Shown: positions 1 to 14,381, counted from the first letter of the stretch. The stretch is 64,000 nt of DNA from Aquila chrysaetos chrysaetos (GCF_900496995.4 NC_044030.1:81446017-81510016), one strand, 5' to 3'. The notes: generated from the letters alone by a model not told the origin. Numbers and translations: made by a program.

Positions 1-150
1 CCTCAAAACCATGAAAGCCACAAATGAAAGCTTAAGTAATGGAGGACAGAATACCCTTGATATTTCAACAATTACCTGCAACAACAGGCTTTGTTCAGAG
101 CCCAGGCCATTTTTTCAAAAGCCTTTAGTTGTCATGGCCAGAATAGGATA

Positions 151-217
151 GGGGAAAAAAAAAAAAAAAAAAAAAGGAAAAAAAAAAAAAGAAAAAGAAA
201 AAGAGAAAAAGAGAAGG
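151..217 (+). repeat. A-rich tract
   Basis: A run of about 21 A followed by A-rich purine sequence with G interruptions. It is not attached to a recognisable retrotransposon. Confidence 0.9.
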
Positions 218-1375
218 ATTAAAATCTCTGATGTGAAAAGATAAACTTGAGTGGCTGCATATATGAGGAAGTTTATGGAAAATTTTCTTTTTTTTTAAAT
301 CAAGATTTATTGCCAGATATTAGAATTATTAGGCTTGTAGTGAGATACTTTTTTTCCCCCTTTTTTCTCCAAGAGATCATTAGAAAGACATTCATGCTGC
401 TGAGCTGTTACCTCTGTGGCCATTTCTGATGTCAAATTATGGAGGAAAAAAATGACACTTGCAAGCACATGGCAATTGAAGGAGCTTCAGTAACTGACAG
501 AAGTGAGCAAGTGGAAAAACAAAAGTGAATTCAACTTCATTACACTTTAGAAAAATATCATATTTTTGTGGAGGACAAAAAAAGAAGAAAATCTAGTTTT
601 AAATAGTCTTTGTTGCGCCATTATTTTAGCAATTTAGAACTCAAAGAAACTAAGTAAAATGTAGTGCTTGGTATCCAAGTCAACCCAAACTCTGGAGGCA
701 ACAAACATGAAAGGTTAAATGCTCTAGAAATTGCATTTGTAGAGTTTCTCAACTTAGGAGATTAATAGTTACTCAAAGCAATGGATAAATATTAGCAAAG
801 GACCATTAGCAGAGAAAAACACATCAGTGAATCAGAGCTCCCCAGCTTATCAGATCAATTTTAAACAGGTTTATCTTGGACTTTTCTAGCACCTTAATGA
901 GGAACAAATTGGTTTTTTACCCCTTTTTGTTTCCTGAGCCTTTGTTGATTTTTTGATGTTACCTACATACAACCATTAATATAAATGGGTCAGTGGCATA
1001 AGAGTGTTAATTCCTTCTCCCCTGCAGGTTCCTGAATACAGTCATTTTATAAAAGTTCCCTTTTATTACTCTGCTTATGGTCACCTGAAGTTTAAGAACA
1101 AATGAGTTACTGTTGTTTAGTGATTCCTATTAAGGGAGAAGAGACCAAGTAATGAACGGAAACAAGACCAGAAACAGGAAGGCAGCTTTTTTTTCCTTTT
1201 ATATATATATGTAGACAACAATATGAACAGCTAAGTTAGAGCTTGTACACTGTCGTGAGTAAGCCTGTGGCCAGAGAGAAAAGAATCACACCCTGTGTTT
1301 GCAAGCAAATATTGAACCCAAGCAATTGAACAGGAAAGCTCCATTTTACCTTTTAAACCTCCAGGAGATAGATTT

Positions 1376-1412
1376 AAAAAAAAAAAAAAAAAAAAAAAGA
1401 AAAGAGAGAAGG
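1376..1412 (+). repeat. Poly(A) tract
   Basis: A run of 23 A then AGAAAAGAGAG purine sequence. No LINE or processed gene copy is recognised to its left. Confidence 0.9.
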
Positions 1413-3208
1413 GAGAGTGATATTTGAAATACTGTCCATGTTAAAGCAAAAAAACACACTCGTACTTTATTAATGGTAGAGAAGAGAGCAAAGCAAGGGC
1501 ACTCTTTCTTAATTAAACTCATTTGCTCACGTGTAGAAATCTGAGTCCATTTGAAATGCCCCAGGCCATGCCCCAGGCCTCTCACTGCCATCTCAGAAAA
1601 CTACAGGTCTCCATAAATCCTGGACCATTTCTGACACTGTGATGCAGATCTCTTAAACACCCAAGATTGTCTCAAATGATTTAAAGCACCCAGAGGAAAG
1701 AAACTGGAGTGAACCTGGAAAGCTAAACCTTCCAAGACATGCAGACACCTGCCTCTGGGCCAGGCATGTCCTTGACTATTGACTTCTGTGGGCTTCAAAT
1801 GACATTTGGCACCTAAATGCTTCTACGGAGCTGACCGTAGGATCCTTTTCCCTGGGGTACCTCTGTCTGGAGTTTGTAACATTGCTCTGCAAGCTGAGGG
1901 CTGGGTTTTGCTCCTGACCAGCTGACTAAACCTTCATGATCCATTACCCACCTTTGCTTTCATTTGGCATCGTATGAGTTTGGTTTATTTAAATTGCTGC
2001 CTGCAAGGCTGAATTGCTCTATGCCACCGTTAACGGACCTTCAGTCTTCTTTGGACCCTACCAAATGCTGAAGTAACAAAATAGTTTTCGTGGTCTTTGG
2101 CTGTCGAGATGCAGGTGGCCATTTTGGAAGGGTGCTGGAAGTTGTTTATGCCCTGAGGTGTCTCTGAGATGGAAAGTAGTTACTCTGTGGACCTGTAAAG
2201 TCTCGTGGAGGAACATGCCCCACTTCCATCAGCACTTGTACGTCTCTTAGACGAGGTACATCATGCAATCCCCTTCTACCCATGGACCTCACAGACTAGG
2301 GACACCTGCTCATTCTCCTCCCTTGATCCACCAGTCACATAAACCTGGTTAGGTTCCTGCAAAAGTCTTTGGATAAAGCAGAACTTTTTACCAAAAAATT
2401 CCTAACAGGCTTTGACATCAGTAGTTGGTTTGATACATGATTTGGATGTACAAGGTCTAACAGGATCATGTAGGAAGCTCTTTTTATACCAATTGCAGCT
2501 GACAAGCTGATGCAGCTCCCCTTATACTTTTTTCTTATAATCGGAATTGTCTGAGTTCTGCAAATAATAATGCTGGCAAGTTTAGAAAGCTTCTTTTGGA
2601 TTCATACATTCATCCCATTTTCATGACAAAACAAGTGCTTTTTGTGTGAATACTTCATGCTTTTATAGAGGGAAGAAGAGAGTTACCATGAGGTTAAATG
2701 TTGCAGTGTAGGTCTGAGCAAGCTGAAATACAGAATAACATTTCTACTTCCTCCAGTGAAATATGCATTTTATCTTCTATGAAGACTTGTTTCTTGCTAG
2801 TCACTGTCAGCAGGAGCCATCAACATAATAGTGTTTTGCTGACCTGTGAAAGAGCTTCTGGTAACCACTACTCAAGAGCTCCATTAAGACAGAATCATTT
2901 AAGCTGATTCCATAACAATGTGAAACTTTTGTAAAATGAGGTTAGGAGGTTGATGCATTTTATATAACCAAATGCAACCATTTGGGGCCTGAACTTGTGA
3001 GATGCTGAATAGTCTCAACTTCCATTAACATTATAGACATGCTCAGCATTTTATGAGATCAATATCAATGAAATCTAGAATCTTAAGATAATGTTTTAGT
3101 TACAGTAATAACAATGAAAGTGCACAGGAATTTGAAGACATTTCCAAAATAGAAGAAACAAAACCCATGGCATGTTTACTTGTTACTGATGACAGTTTCT
3201 AGTTAAAG

Positions 3209-3274
3209 CCTTGCCTTGCCCTGCCTTGCCTTGCCTTGCCTTGCCTTGCCTTGCCTTGCCTTGCCTTGCCTGCC
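3209..3274 (+). repeat. (TTGCC)n microsatellite
   Basis: About 13 copies of the pentamer TTGCC with one CTGCC variant. The rest of the block is nearly perfect. Confidence 0.95.
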
Positions 3275-3554
3275 TTCCTCCTCTTTAGTCTGGAATACTT
3301 CTTAGAGAACCTAGTAAAGTTAATCTGATTCATGACTTAATACATTTTTGACACTGTTTCTCAACAGTCACCAAATATATTATGTGTTAATAATTACTCA
3401 GGCAGCTCTAGTTTTTATTAAGTACAACATAAAACAGCCAGCCCATTAAACATGAGTGTAAGGGCCAGTATCCAATGTAGATGAATCAGATCAGAAATCT
3501 ACCCTGGAAAGAATTCAGTGCAGTTCCCTGTTTTCTCAGGAAAGCTTACAATTT

Positions 3555-3735
3555 AGTCCCACATATAAATGTACTGAACGCTGTTTAAAGCCTTGTTGAG
3601 TCTAGTTGACTCCAACAGGAGACAAGTTCCAGAGACATATTCCACTAATAGATAACAATCCTTATCACTTTTTCCAGGCTAAATATATTCATTTCTAGTT
3701 TATCCCCATCAAAGAGATCTTGGTGATACCAGTAA
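3555..3735 (-). mobile_element. Probable ancient CR1/L3-like LINE fragment
   Basis: AAGTTCCAGAGACATATTCC, then CTTATCACTTTTTCCAGGC and CATTTCTAGTTTATCCCCAT follow the order of the reverse-oriented CR1 segment that encodes the region near the end of ORF2 (GTTCCA..CTTA..AAATCT..TAGTTTATACCCATT). Diverged; borders uncertain. Confidence 0.45.
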
Positions 3736-5019
3736 TGCCTATGACATCTGAAGCCAGAGAGTTTTAGACTTCTTCTGGAAGATGTTCAAGATCCTCCATT
3801 CCTACTGACTGCAGCAGGCCTGGACAGACTCCACCAGCCAGATCAGAGCTAGGATGCCTTCAAAATTAAATGCCATCAGTGTAAGTATAAACATCACTGC
3901 TAAGAAGCAGGTTAAATAATAGTTTGTGGGAAGTTAAGACAATTTCCCAAACAAATTCTTTCCTCTTGAAACTCCTAGGACTTGAACACACAAATCCCTC
4001 CTCTTTCTCAGGCTATTTATCATTTTTAGAGGCTATAAATTATACACACCAAGCACCAATTTTATACACCAACAACCATAACAATGCAGTTGCTAAACAG
4101 AACACTCTGAAGGGTACATTCCCCTTTCGAAAAGGAAAAGAAAGAATAATAATGCAATGCCTAGGTCTGCAGTAACATTTTCCATTCAAAAATCTGAAAC
4201 TGGTTATAAAGAGGCCATTAACCTCATTAAACACCTGTGAGACAGGAATCTAGCCATTACCTTGATTGCTTTCCATGAAGGGGGGGAGGGGGGAGAGTAT
4301 CTTAAGTTTGTATACCTTAAGGGGAAGTTTTGCAAATGTTTTCCACTCTTGCTACGACTGGTTCAACTCCAACAGTTTTAAGCAAATTCGGGAGCAATGT
4401 ATTGATTGTTCTGAGCCAAGATAGATTACATTACATATAACATGCTGACAGCAACACTGGATAGATCAGGCTCCTAACGCCAACCGACTGACTGTTGTTA
4501 GTATTACCATTAAGTTAATTCATCGGGTGGAGAGGTTGTCCCACAGAAATCAAAAGTGTGTATCATCACCAGCTTCTCTCAAGCCAGGGATTCACTGATG
4601 GAGTTTGGGGTCCTCCACTGCCTAGAAAGGAGTACGTTTGTCTCTTGGGAGAGCTTGTCACCAGCTGAAGGTGGTAAGTCACCCTCAACTCCCTGCCAAG
4701 TGGGACAACCAGAGTGAAGCGGGGCAACTCGCAAACCCAGGACCGGCAGGATGAAACCTCGGAGACACACTCTGCATCTCGGTTTTCCTTCTGGCCAGCT
4801 CTTGGTGATTGCCACCTAGCCGACTTCTGGATCACAGCTCAGAGCTAACTATCTCCTTCTAGTCACTGAGCAGCTACTACGATCTGTGACACACGTCAGG
4901 CCAGATTTAGGCTTTCGGGCTTGGTGCCTAGCTGGAAACGCCTATAGCTGAGCTTAGCAGCCTGAGCTTCCATTGTATTCAGCAGTGATTCAGTCAGTAG
5001 CAGATGGAGCACTATTGAA

Positions 5020-5031
5020 CCCCCCCCCCCC
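5020..5031 (+). repeat. C12 homopolymer
   Basis: Twelve consecutive C in an otherwise mixed sequence. Confidence 0.9.
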
Positions 5032-5324
5032 AAAGCGGACACTGGCATTTGCCTAGCAGTAGCTCACCACCAATGGTATCAACTAGTTCAAAGAACACCT
5101 CTTAAGACTCCATTGACCGTACTGGAGTGACTGCAGCAGACATATAGACCCACAGCACATATGGAAATATTTACATCCAGTCTGAATGCAGAGCTGAATT
5201 CCACCCTGGATTGCACTGCTGCTGGCAGGCATCTATTTTTTCAGATACTGAGATGCCCAAGTTAGCTGTCTCAGTCCTTCCCTGTGTGCATACAGTCTGC
5301 GTGACATTTTGTCTCCTGCTTTTG

Positions 5325-5455
5325 CTTTATTAACAGTATTTTTTACAAAGCTTCCTGGACACACAGGCCTAGAGAGGCTCAGCTGCTTACTTGGGGTCAC
5401 CAGTACAGAAACAGAATCCAAATCTCCCACACCCTCTGCCCCCAAATCACTAGGC
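5325..5455 (+). mobile_element. Possible MIR/CORE-SINE-like ancient SINE
   Basis: The order TATTTTTTACAAAG, CACACAGGCCTAGAGAGGC, TGCTTACTTGGGGTCACC, AGTACAGAAACAGAATCC matches the pattern of the MIR core and 3' half (ACAGATGAG, GGCACAGAGAGGTTAAG, CTTGCCCAAGGTCACAC, GGCAGAGCCGGGATTC). If correct, this is a very old amniote insertion retained in a gene-poor region. Confidence 0.45.
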
Positions 5456-8400
5456 ATCGCTTCCACATGTGGAAGACATGTTGTCCATCAGAGTTAGCTT
5501 ATTTTCCAAAGAAAGCCTCCTCTGAAATGTCTCTCTGGTTGTCTCCAGAGGCTGGTCATCTCCATTTGAAAATCACTCAGCTCAACTCTGACACTGCCAC
5601 TGGCTCAGGGAGGGCATGCCATATTGCAGCATGCGTATCTTTCAACTTTGCTGCTTTCTCTCTTTTTAATACTACATGTGGATGGTTACAAAACCTTAGG
5701 AGATTATAAATATGATATATTCCCCTAGAAATACATAAACTAATAAGCCATTTCCTACATACCTGGAGTTTAAGTAATATTTAGGTTCAGACAGTAGTCA
5801 GGAGGAAATTTCCAATTTTTGTTTTGCTTCATAACAATTATGAAGGTCAGTCTTTGTTCACCCTCGTTACCAAGTAAATTTCCTCATAAATGTCAAAATT
5901 GCAGCACATGAAAAATGTCTGTTGCTTTACTTGTTTCATCAGTTTTCAGCTCGAGAGATATATCCTATGTGGTGAGGATATTAAGGGAGTTTGGTGTTGA
6001 GGGATGTGATAGACTGGTTCCCCAAACTCCAGCATAGACATTGTGATAAGAGCTGTACATGCCATGAGTCAGAGCATCCCTGAAGCTCTAAACAGGCAAG
6101 TGAGACAAAAGATGAGAAACGAAATATCCACAGAGGTACCTGGCCAAAGTTATAGGATAGGTCAAGGGGAGAATGAAAAATGGATCACAAATCTCTCAGG
6201 TTGTACTAAGTGTTCTTGCCACAAGGTGAAATATGAAAAGGACTTGTTCACCTACCCTTTCTATTTCAGTACCTATCACTAGATGAGATTCTCCTACCCT
6301 TTCTCCAGACTAATTATACAATATTGAAGTTCCTGAGGTTTCTTCTGGACTTTCAGAATTCAGAATGAGGTGCAAAACAAAATGAACCAGAAGGAAAATC
6401 CGTTTGCTTTATCCCTACTGCAGAGATGTTCACAGGAAACATATGCGTCATCTGCTGATTTTCCTCAGGGAAGGCTACATCATAGTTTTGCACTGTGCTC
6501 TTAAACAAAAATGAACCTGCAGCCTACACTCTGCTTTTCTCCCTCCCACCCCCCAAATGCGTGTAAAACCCTGAAAAGTGTAGTCTTTGTTCTTTGTAAA
6601 TGTGCTTACCTGGGATATGAATTCAAGTCTGAGCTGTGTTTTGCTTGATCTGGAACTCACTTTGCCAAGAGGATGCAAACAAGAACATACAGGTGCTGAC
6701 AGTTCTCCAATGCCATTTCCACAAATCCTCCTCCAGGGACAGATAAATAATGAAACAACTCAATGGGAAATAACACTAAAGCATCTCAGCCCACAGAACC
6801 ACAGGATATGCACCAGACACACATGGGTGAATGCAGAAACGCTGAGAACATTTAGTAACACAGATAGGACTTTGGGAATCCTCATGCTTGTCTAGGCTAA
6901 CTGAAGCGTAAATCTGGAGTAAATGGAGCAACAGTGATGCAAACTGTCATAACAGATTGAGAACCAGACTCAGAGCTCCTACCATCTACCTATAGGATAG
7001 GAATAATCTTCATCATCTCTGTATCAAGGCATAATTCTTAATATTTCTCTTTCAGATGCCTACTCTGCTTGTTTTAGCGGTGCTGAAATGCAAAATATTC
7101 ATCTTACATTTTCCACAGCTGACTCCCATTCTGCTAATTCAGTTATGCAAGACTTGATCCAAATAATTCCTCTGTCTTGATTTTTTTTTTACTACTTTGC
7201 TGATATTTATAGGCAGTCTTTATGTCCGAGGCTGTCAGTGAACTGAGTTTGGTCAGGCAAATTTTTACTCCCAAGACTGTGCATGTCTTCCCTTAGCATG
7301 GTAGGGTGTGCTCTCAGCTAAGTGCGTTAAGTAAAACAGCATAACAGCATGCAGCATTTTAGACTTGTAGCCTACAATTTCCTCTCCTGCCCAGAACTTA
7401 TCAAGGAGATCTATTAACATCCTGCAAGCACAGGATTTTTCCATTCAGTTACCATTGCCTTTCTATTCATTACTAGCATGCTATTAACCATTTCAACCAC
7501 TGCTCAGCGTTGAGCTGATATTTTCAGAGAACTATCCAAAATTATTTGAAGATTGTCTTCCTGATTGTTAAGTAATTCCTTAAAGATCTTTATTCTTTAA
7601 TATATTAATTATAATTCTTTATAAGTACTATAAGAATATAATTTTTTTTTTTCCTTACTTAGTAGGTAGCTTGGACCCTCTAATTATAAGGGGACCATAT
7701 AACGCTGCAGACCCAGATATGATCTCTGGGACTTCTCAGACACATTAGGGTCTCTAAGACTGACGATTTAATCCTTTGTATTGACAGGATTGACTTCAGT
7801 TTTCTCTAAGCAAAAGACAACTGCAGGACCTACAGTCATGTGCCTCAATCATTAAGCTGCACGTCATCCTCCTCTCCCCATTCGAGAGTTGTCTGTTGAC
7901 TCCACTCTTCTCAGCCAGGGAGATGGCTCTGATTTTAGACAATGTCGTCAGTGGCCTTATTTTCTATCATTGGCTTTAGATATAACACATCTCTTTTAGT
8001 TATCCAGTAGCATTTTTTTTGCTGCCAGAATGGCTATGGAGCAAACTGTAGGTTTCTTTCTAATATGATACCTGTTGTTCTTTGGGAGGTTTTCTGATTT
8101 TTATGTAAGACTGCAGTGTCCCACTCAGATCTACCTTTAACAACAAGAGGCAGGAGAGGGTCTTAAACTTCTTAAAACCAGCTTAAAAGGGAAACACTTT
8201 TCATATAGCAGCTCTTCAGTTTTCATATGGCTCTTGCTCATTGTGCTTTGATCCTATTGACGGTGAATGCTCTCTTGCTATACCTCAGTGTGATATAATG
8301 GAAGGAACACCATGTGGTAGTCTGCAGAAAAGTCGATTAAACTAGCAGACATAAAACTGCAAACAGCTTTTACGCGTCACTAATGGACTGGGACCGCTTG

Positions 8401-10483
8401 GCTTTTATGATAGCTCAGAAAACCTTACACACCTGAGGTGCTGTAAAAATGAGTAACAGTTAAAAACAGGAAGAAATGTAAAGGATGAGGTGCAAAGCTA
8501 GATGGTTTTTGGCATTAGCTGTTCAACAATGTCAGACCATGGTCTGTTTACAGGTACAAACAAAATGAGCTCTCCTTCTCATGGGAGAACTGCCTTTATC
8601 CCAAACGTACCCCGGAAACTTGGTGATCAAAAATTTTACTGTTAATGGAGTCCCTTTCCATCTGTTAAAAAGAGGGAATGGCTTTGGTCAAGAGGGACAT
8701 TTAAATTGTAGGTTCAATGTTTGGCTAACTAAGGATGTGATTTGGCACTTTCCTCCGAGTTAGCAGAAATACCGGTCGTTAAATATTTCCCCACATTGTG
8801 TTTAGCTCTGGCTAGTGCTGTCTGCCTTTTGCTTTCAGACTCTCAAGGCTTTTTGCCTCATCACCGTGTTGCCACATGTAAGTTCTGCATGGTGCTATTT
8901 CTCCTTTTAGGGCCCAGGACTCAGAAGGACAAAAGTTCTGCAAAATCCTTTTCTCCTATCCTCGACTGGCAGACACGTGGACTAATTCTCCAAGATGAGC
9001 GTAACAAAGCAGTATCAGAGAAATGACAAATTCCTATAAATGATGCTGAATACTGCAAATGATATGCCTGAAAAATCACTTGATCATTAAACAATAGAAG
9101 ATGCCTTCTGTGAAATAAATAAACCGTGAAGGGAGAAGGCAAATCTGCAATTTAAGATTAATATGGTCTGAACAGTTCAGGAAGATGTTGGCCAAATGCA
9201 AAGCTACTCTGTGCGTCATACACCTTTGAAAGATCCTGTCCCCAAAGCAAAGCTGAAGTCAGGGCTGACACCTGACTCATACCAACAGGGAAGACAGAGA
9301 AATCTCCAATGCTGGCTCAACTAGGCAGAAGACAGCAGAGTTTTTTATGGCGAAATCTTTTGACCATCATAAATTCTCATGCTCTGTACCTGGATACCAT
9401 GGTGAATGGCGATAGATTAGATCCATTTGTCATTTCTCCCCAAGTCACTGCGTTAAAAGAATGTGACACTTAGCAATCTAGTCACGAAAAAATAAAAACT
9501 CTGTGATGTCTTGTTAATACTCCTGCCCATAGTTGGAGGAAAAAAGTTAACTTGCAGATAGTATAGCTCAATTAAATAGAAAACACACAACCTAAAGAAA
9601 ACCCAACCCTAATTGCATAGCTTTGACCTAAAATGAATCAGGTTTGATCTTACCGGGCTGGGCACCAAAATATATATTCTATTATTTTTTATCTTGCTGT
9701 GGTAATTAATGTAAGAAATGTTTCATGCCAAGTTAGTTTTGCCTGTAGTGTCCTCAGATTAAAGGAAAATGGAAATAGCATCTCTGTCAGAGTGGTTGCA
9801 CAGTGTTCTCATCCCCTGAAGGAAACCCAGGCTCTGCTGACTAAGAAGACTTCAGCTTTTGATCATGAGTTATTGGATATCGACCCGTCATTCAGTCAGG
9901 GTTGCAGACTGACTGTCCTGAACTGAAAGGGTTGGAATCAGATCACATCCAGGGGGAACAGCTCTCCCAGCAAAACTTCCTTCCCATGTAAATCAAGCCT
10001 ACAAATAGCAACTCACGTTTGTCAGACATTCATCAAATGTGACATGCTTCATGGAGCCAGGCCACAAAAACACAGGAACCTGTCATAATAACCTCACGCA
10101 AGACAGTAGACAATCCTGATGCTGTATGACATGCCGGGTAGCAGATATCGTGCTTCCCGAACAGGTGAATGTAAAACTCGATCTCGTAGAAAGAGAAATT
10201 GTCACTCATAAATTGAAAAAAAAAGACGACTATCTGATCCAATTAAAATGTACATTGATTACTGTCAGGTTGTGGAAATGCTGACACGCAGGGATTGATC
10301 CTGCTTGGAGATGTTGCATAAAGCAGCAAGCCCCAAAACTGAAAGATATCGGTCTTTCCAAACCCACAAGGAATAGCTGCTAAACCCAGGCAAAAAAGTT
10401 CTCCAAAGTTAGATATCTCAGCCTATCACTTAAAAGCACTACTGGTTTGGGCAATGATAACCACTATTTTTGTTATTTTTCAG

Positions 10484-10687
10484 TACAGCATGCTACAATT
10501 TAGACACTTTGGTACACTGGCAGCCCAATTCACTGATCCTCCTGCAGTAAAGAGCAGTCTGCAAGACCTGGGGCTATATAAGGACCAACTCAGGAAAAAC
10601 ACAGAAGACAAGATAAGACGAGCAAGAGTAGTCAGTGTCTACCCAAGCCCAGCTTGCTTCAGCAGTACAGCAGGACTGCATCAACAG
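10484..10687 (+). other. Exon-like segment with open frame, unknown
   Basis: The segment is preceded by a good pyrimidine tract and acceptor (TATTTTTGTTATTTTTCAG) and followed by a good donor (CAACAG|GTAATG). It is 204 nt, exactly 68 codons, and open throughout in one frame. Inside, TATATAAGG at 10575-10583 could instead be a TATA box with a first exon ending at the same donor. No protein family is recognised and no partner exons are visible, so it may be a non-coding RNA exon or chance. Confidence 0.25.
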
Positions 10688-13600
10688 GTAATGCAAGGGG
10701 AAGGTTTTGAGATGTAGCTGAAATCAACAGCGAAAGAAAAGTAAAATAAGATAGAACTTTTCGAACAAAAGATGCTTTTAATAAAACTGCCTCCTTTTCA
10801 AAACTAGGGAATGGCTTTGGAGAAAACTATTTTGTCCCATAATGATTTGTTTCTCCTCAAAATTTTCCCTTTTTTAAGTGGACTTTTCCTCCCCTCCACC
10901 ATTTTTTTTATATCCTTCTTTCTATCTTTCATCCTCCCACTTCCCCATTTTTCCCTAGGGGAAAGGAGAAATAAAATTAGGAAAATGAAATTACAGCTGA
11001 ACACTTTAAATAAAACTTCCATGACAAAAATCTCAAATAAACAAAAAAAATAATCTGATTTGGAAAGCCAGAAATTTAAATGAAAATAAAGTATTTTCTT
11101 CCTTTAGTAGATTTACTGGAAAACTCCCATATCCAGTAACAAGTTCATTTATTTTCTTGTCGTAAAAGAAGGATGGATCGGTTTGGTTGTTTGTTGGCTG
11201 TTTTTTAAAGCTTGTTTTCCTGTATGCCCGCATGCCAACTTGATTATGTGTTGGGAGAAAAAGCCAAATTAGGATCTAAGTATAGATAAGTCCATAGGAC
11301 ACATACTGCTGAGGTGAAAATACAATAGGTGAAGGCTCCCAGTGAGTGGTCCAGGTGCCCAGTTGAATCTGGTAGTGTCACATATGTGGACATTTCAGTG
11401 CCAAAGACAGTATAAAATGATACCTACATTTAGGTACCTGAATAGCCCCATTGGGTACTACTCAGTCTGTAATTCCTTAGGTAAAATTACATGGATTTTC
11501 CTTGTATTGGTTCATTCACCTTCAAAAAAAAGAAAACTACTATCTCTTGTGCATCACTTGGAAAATTCTATTTAATCCATTGACAAAATTATAGACAGAA
11601 AGTATTAAAATACATTGACCTATCTATCTAATGTATTGATACATTTTAGATCAGTAGATGAAGTGATGCTATATACCAGGAAAATATTTCAATTGACTGG
11701 CCAGAAGGAGTGTAAAACTCAGCCTTCCCCTGGAAGAAATCACGACTGCTCAACTTTATTTTATGTCCTTTAGCAAAATAGATAATTGCTATAGTAGGTA
11801 ATAGTTTATAGTTGATTTTTCAGGTAAACCAAAAGATGTCAGTAGTTTGCTGATAGAAATTTTTGCCCTTTTGATGGTCAAGTTCTAAATTACTGTGACA
11901 GATATTTCATGGACAACCTGTGACAGTACTACATCGTCAGAGATGGGTAACAGTGCCCATCCAGTTTATGCACACCTAGCAGTCTGTGAGCTAGAACTTA
12001 TAAACCTCCCAAAACTGCAAGTCACCTTGGAAAAAACTCCACATAGAACTTCACATAGGCACATCCTTCTTCTTAACACAAGACATAAGAGATCTTCTAT
12101 ACCGTGACAAAAAAATGAGAAGAAAAAAACCTGCATTGTTGACAATTTGCAGCTGGAATGAGGTGCCTTATGATTAATGCCCTGTGAGGAGGATGCTGTA
12201 AACAAAACATTATTTTGTATTGTAAATAAATGGGTCTGCTAAGTACCGTGTAAATCCCCCCAGGTACCAATGGTCCGTAGCTCTGACAAAAATGCATTTG
12301 GAGAGCACTTAGTGTCAAGAAATCCCATCTCTTGGTGCCAAAGGGTTAAGAGTCTCTCCAAATCAGAGGATAAACTCATTAAAATGGGCCATTACTGGAG
12401 GAAGAAGAAGCCCCAAGACTCCTTCCCCATTTCTTTGCCAGGTTAGCAGGAGGAACCAAAAAGCATAATACAGGTTTGAGTGCACATAAAACAATAGTAA
12501 GCTCCATAAGGAGTGAGGATTCCAAAGTAAATAGAATACTGAAAGTCAGCAGAGGAAAAAGTTAACTTAATATAAAATACTTGACCCTCAGGTAAGGCAT
12601 TAAGATGCTGTTTTGGCAGCCAGAACTGATAGCAGACTTGCTGAAAGGGTATTGGCTTCAGAAAGAAGACAAATACAATCCTAATCCCTTTTTCCTGCCA
12701 CACACTGGAGATGAGTGAAACCCAAGGGGGAAATTCTTATTACAGCAAATAGGTGCAAGTCCAGAGGAAAAATTAAGTCAACTTGACAATTTACAAATTT
12801 CCTTTCAAGCTTGAAAGGTGGATGAAAACAGAAGGCTATTTTTAAATCCAAACCACAGTATTTTGTATCTGTTAATATCACTGCCAAAGAATAAGGGACA
12901 CAGGAAAAGAGTTCGTAATGAACCCAAGCTTCATCTCACTGGAACGAAGCCAGGACAAAATAACTTTTGTCAGACAAGCAATATTAGAAAATCTAATACA
13001 AGGAAGAGACATTTTTCCTTCTTCGCATCAGGGGCAGTGAGACCTGGCAGTTTATCCACAGCTTTCCGGGTGAAGATGCAAACCAAGGTAAAATCTGCTT
13101 ATCCCTGACTTTGCTGGGGTAAGGAATATACAGCACAATGTTCCTCAGAAAAAAAAAAAAAAAGACATTCCTTTGCTGTTTGCTTCATGTTCTTCCTGAT
13201 TTATTCCCCTGCAGACAAAAGAGGATTAGGCATAATCAAAGTTTGCCATCAGCATACCTGTACTATTCCACAAATGAAAGACCTTGAGCTTTGTGGAAAA
13301 TACCCATACTCTTAGGTGGGCATCTGCTTAACTCTTATGGACCTTTAACATGTGTTTTGAAATGCTCAGGCATACCAGGACCTAGCAGTATTAAATCTTG
13401 CTTTTGTAGATGGAAAAATTGCAATCCATGCTATGTTACAGTGAATCGATCATACAGATCAAATTATATCCTACCCACTACATAGAGCCAGATACTCTCT
13501 GATCCTGAATCTTGGGCTCAGGTGCTCCTACCTCCTTTCTGACATCCAGCAAGCTGCACTTCCACTGTTCATTTTGGGGGTGGAAAATAGCCCCCTCTCC

Positions 13601-14340
13601 AAACGCATTGTGGTTTGGGTATACATCAACATAAGCATGATAGTGCCAGTGAAGATTATACCTGGGGCCAAAATAGCTAGTTTGGGGATGAAATGCAAAC
13701 TGCTGAAATCACATCCTTCCTTGATGTTCCAAAAAGTGGTCGGTTGACTTTTTTCCTCCATTCTAGAGCCAGACGTCTCTTCCTGTTGAGTGAGGAAATT
13801 AAAGCAGACCACTCCGTTCAAGGAGCTGCACGAGGTCTAGGCACATCCACCTGGCATTAAAGCATGCTCTACAATGAGAAAAAATCTGATGCTGAGGAGC
13901 AGAGAAATGCTGGAGGAAAGAAACTGCATCTCAGGGACTGGAAGAAGGAGTTTTGCCATTCCTTTGTTGCTTCTTGCAGAGGTCACCCAGGTGGAGAAAC
14001 ACGTCCCTTCCTAGGAGCAGTTTGTGAACTTAAGGCTGAAGCTGTGGTGAGTTTTGCAGAGATAATTGCCTGGAGGAGAGAACATCAATTAAAATTCTGA
14101 AATGGAAAACATCACGGAGGCTCATAAACAGACGTTTAAATGTCTCTGTCAGCAGATATGCTGGATTATCGTTTGCTACCTCAGATAGCAAAAGGATGAC
14201 CAGCCAATAAATACAACTAAAATATCATGCCCAACCACAACAAAATGCTACTGGAAATTTCCACACTAAGAGAGGAGTCCATCTGATGCTATTTTTTAAT
14301 GATTTTTCTCAATATGACTTATAGTTGACTTATAGCTGAG

Positions 14341-14381
14341 TACTATATATATGTACCTGTATATGTATATATATATATGGG
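14341..14381 (+). repeat. (TA)n-rich tract
   Basis: Imperfect TA/TG repeats, with the longest pure part TATATATATATATGG. Confidence 0.85.

Larger units (their letters stand above)
1..10000. other. Gene-poor AT-rich DNA
   Basis: No coding region recognised. Apart from the simple repeats, the CR1-like fragment near 3.6 kb and the MIR-like segment near 5.3 kb, this stretch looks like unconstrained or unknown non-coding DNA. Open frames are below about 105 codons and lack family resemblance. Confidence 0.75.

Noticed and set aside
6960..7030. Possible minus-strand MIR-like piece
   Set aside because: Resemblance limited to a CATCTACC..GGATAGGAATAAT stretch; can occur by chance.
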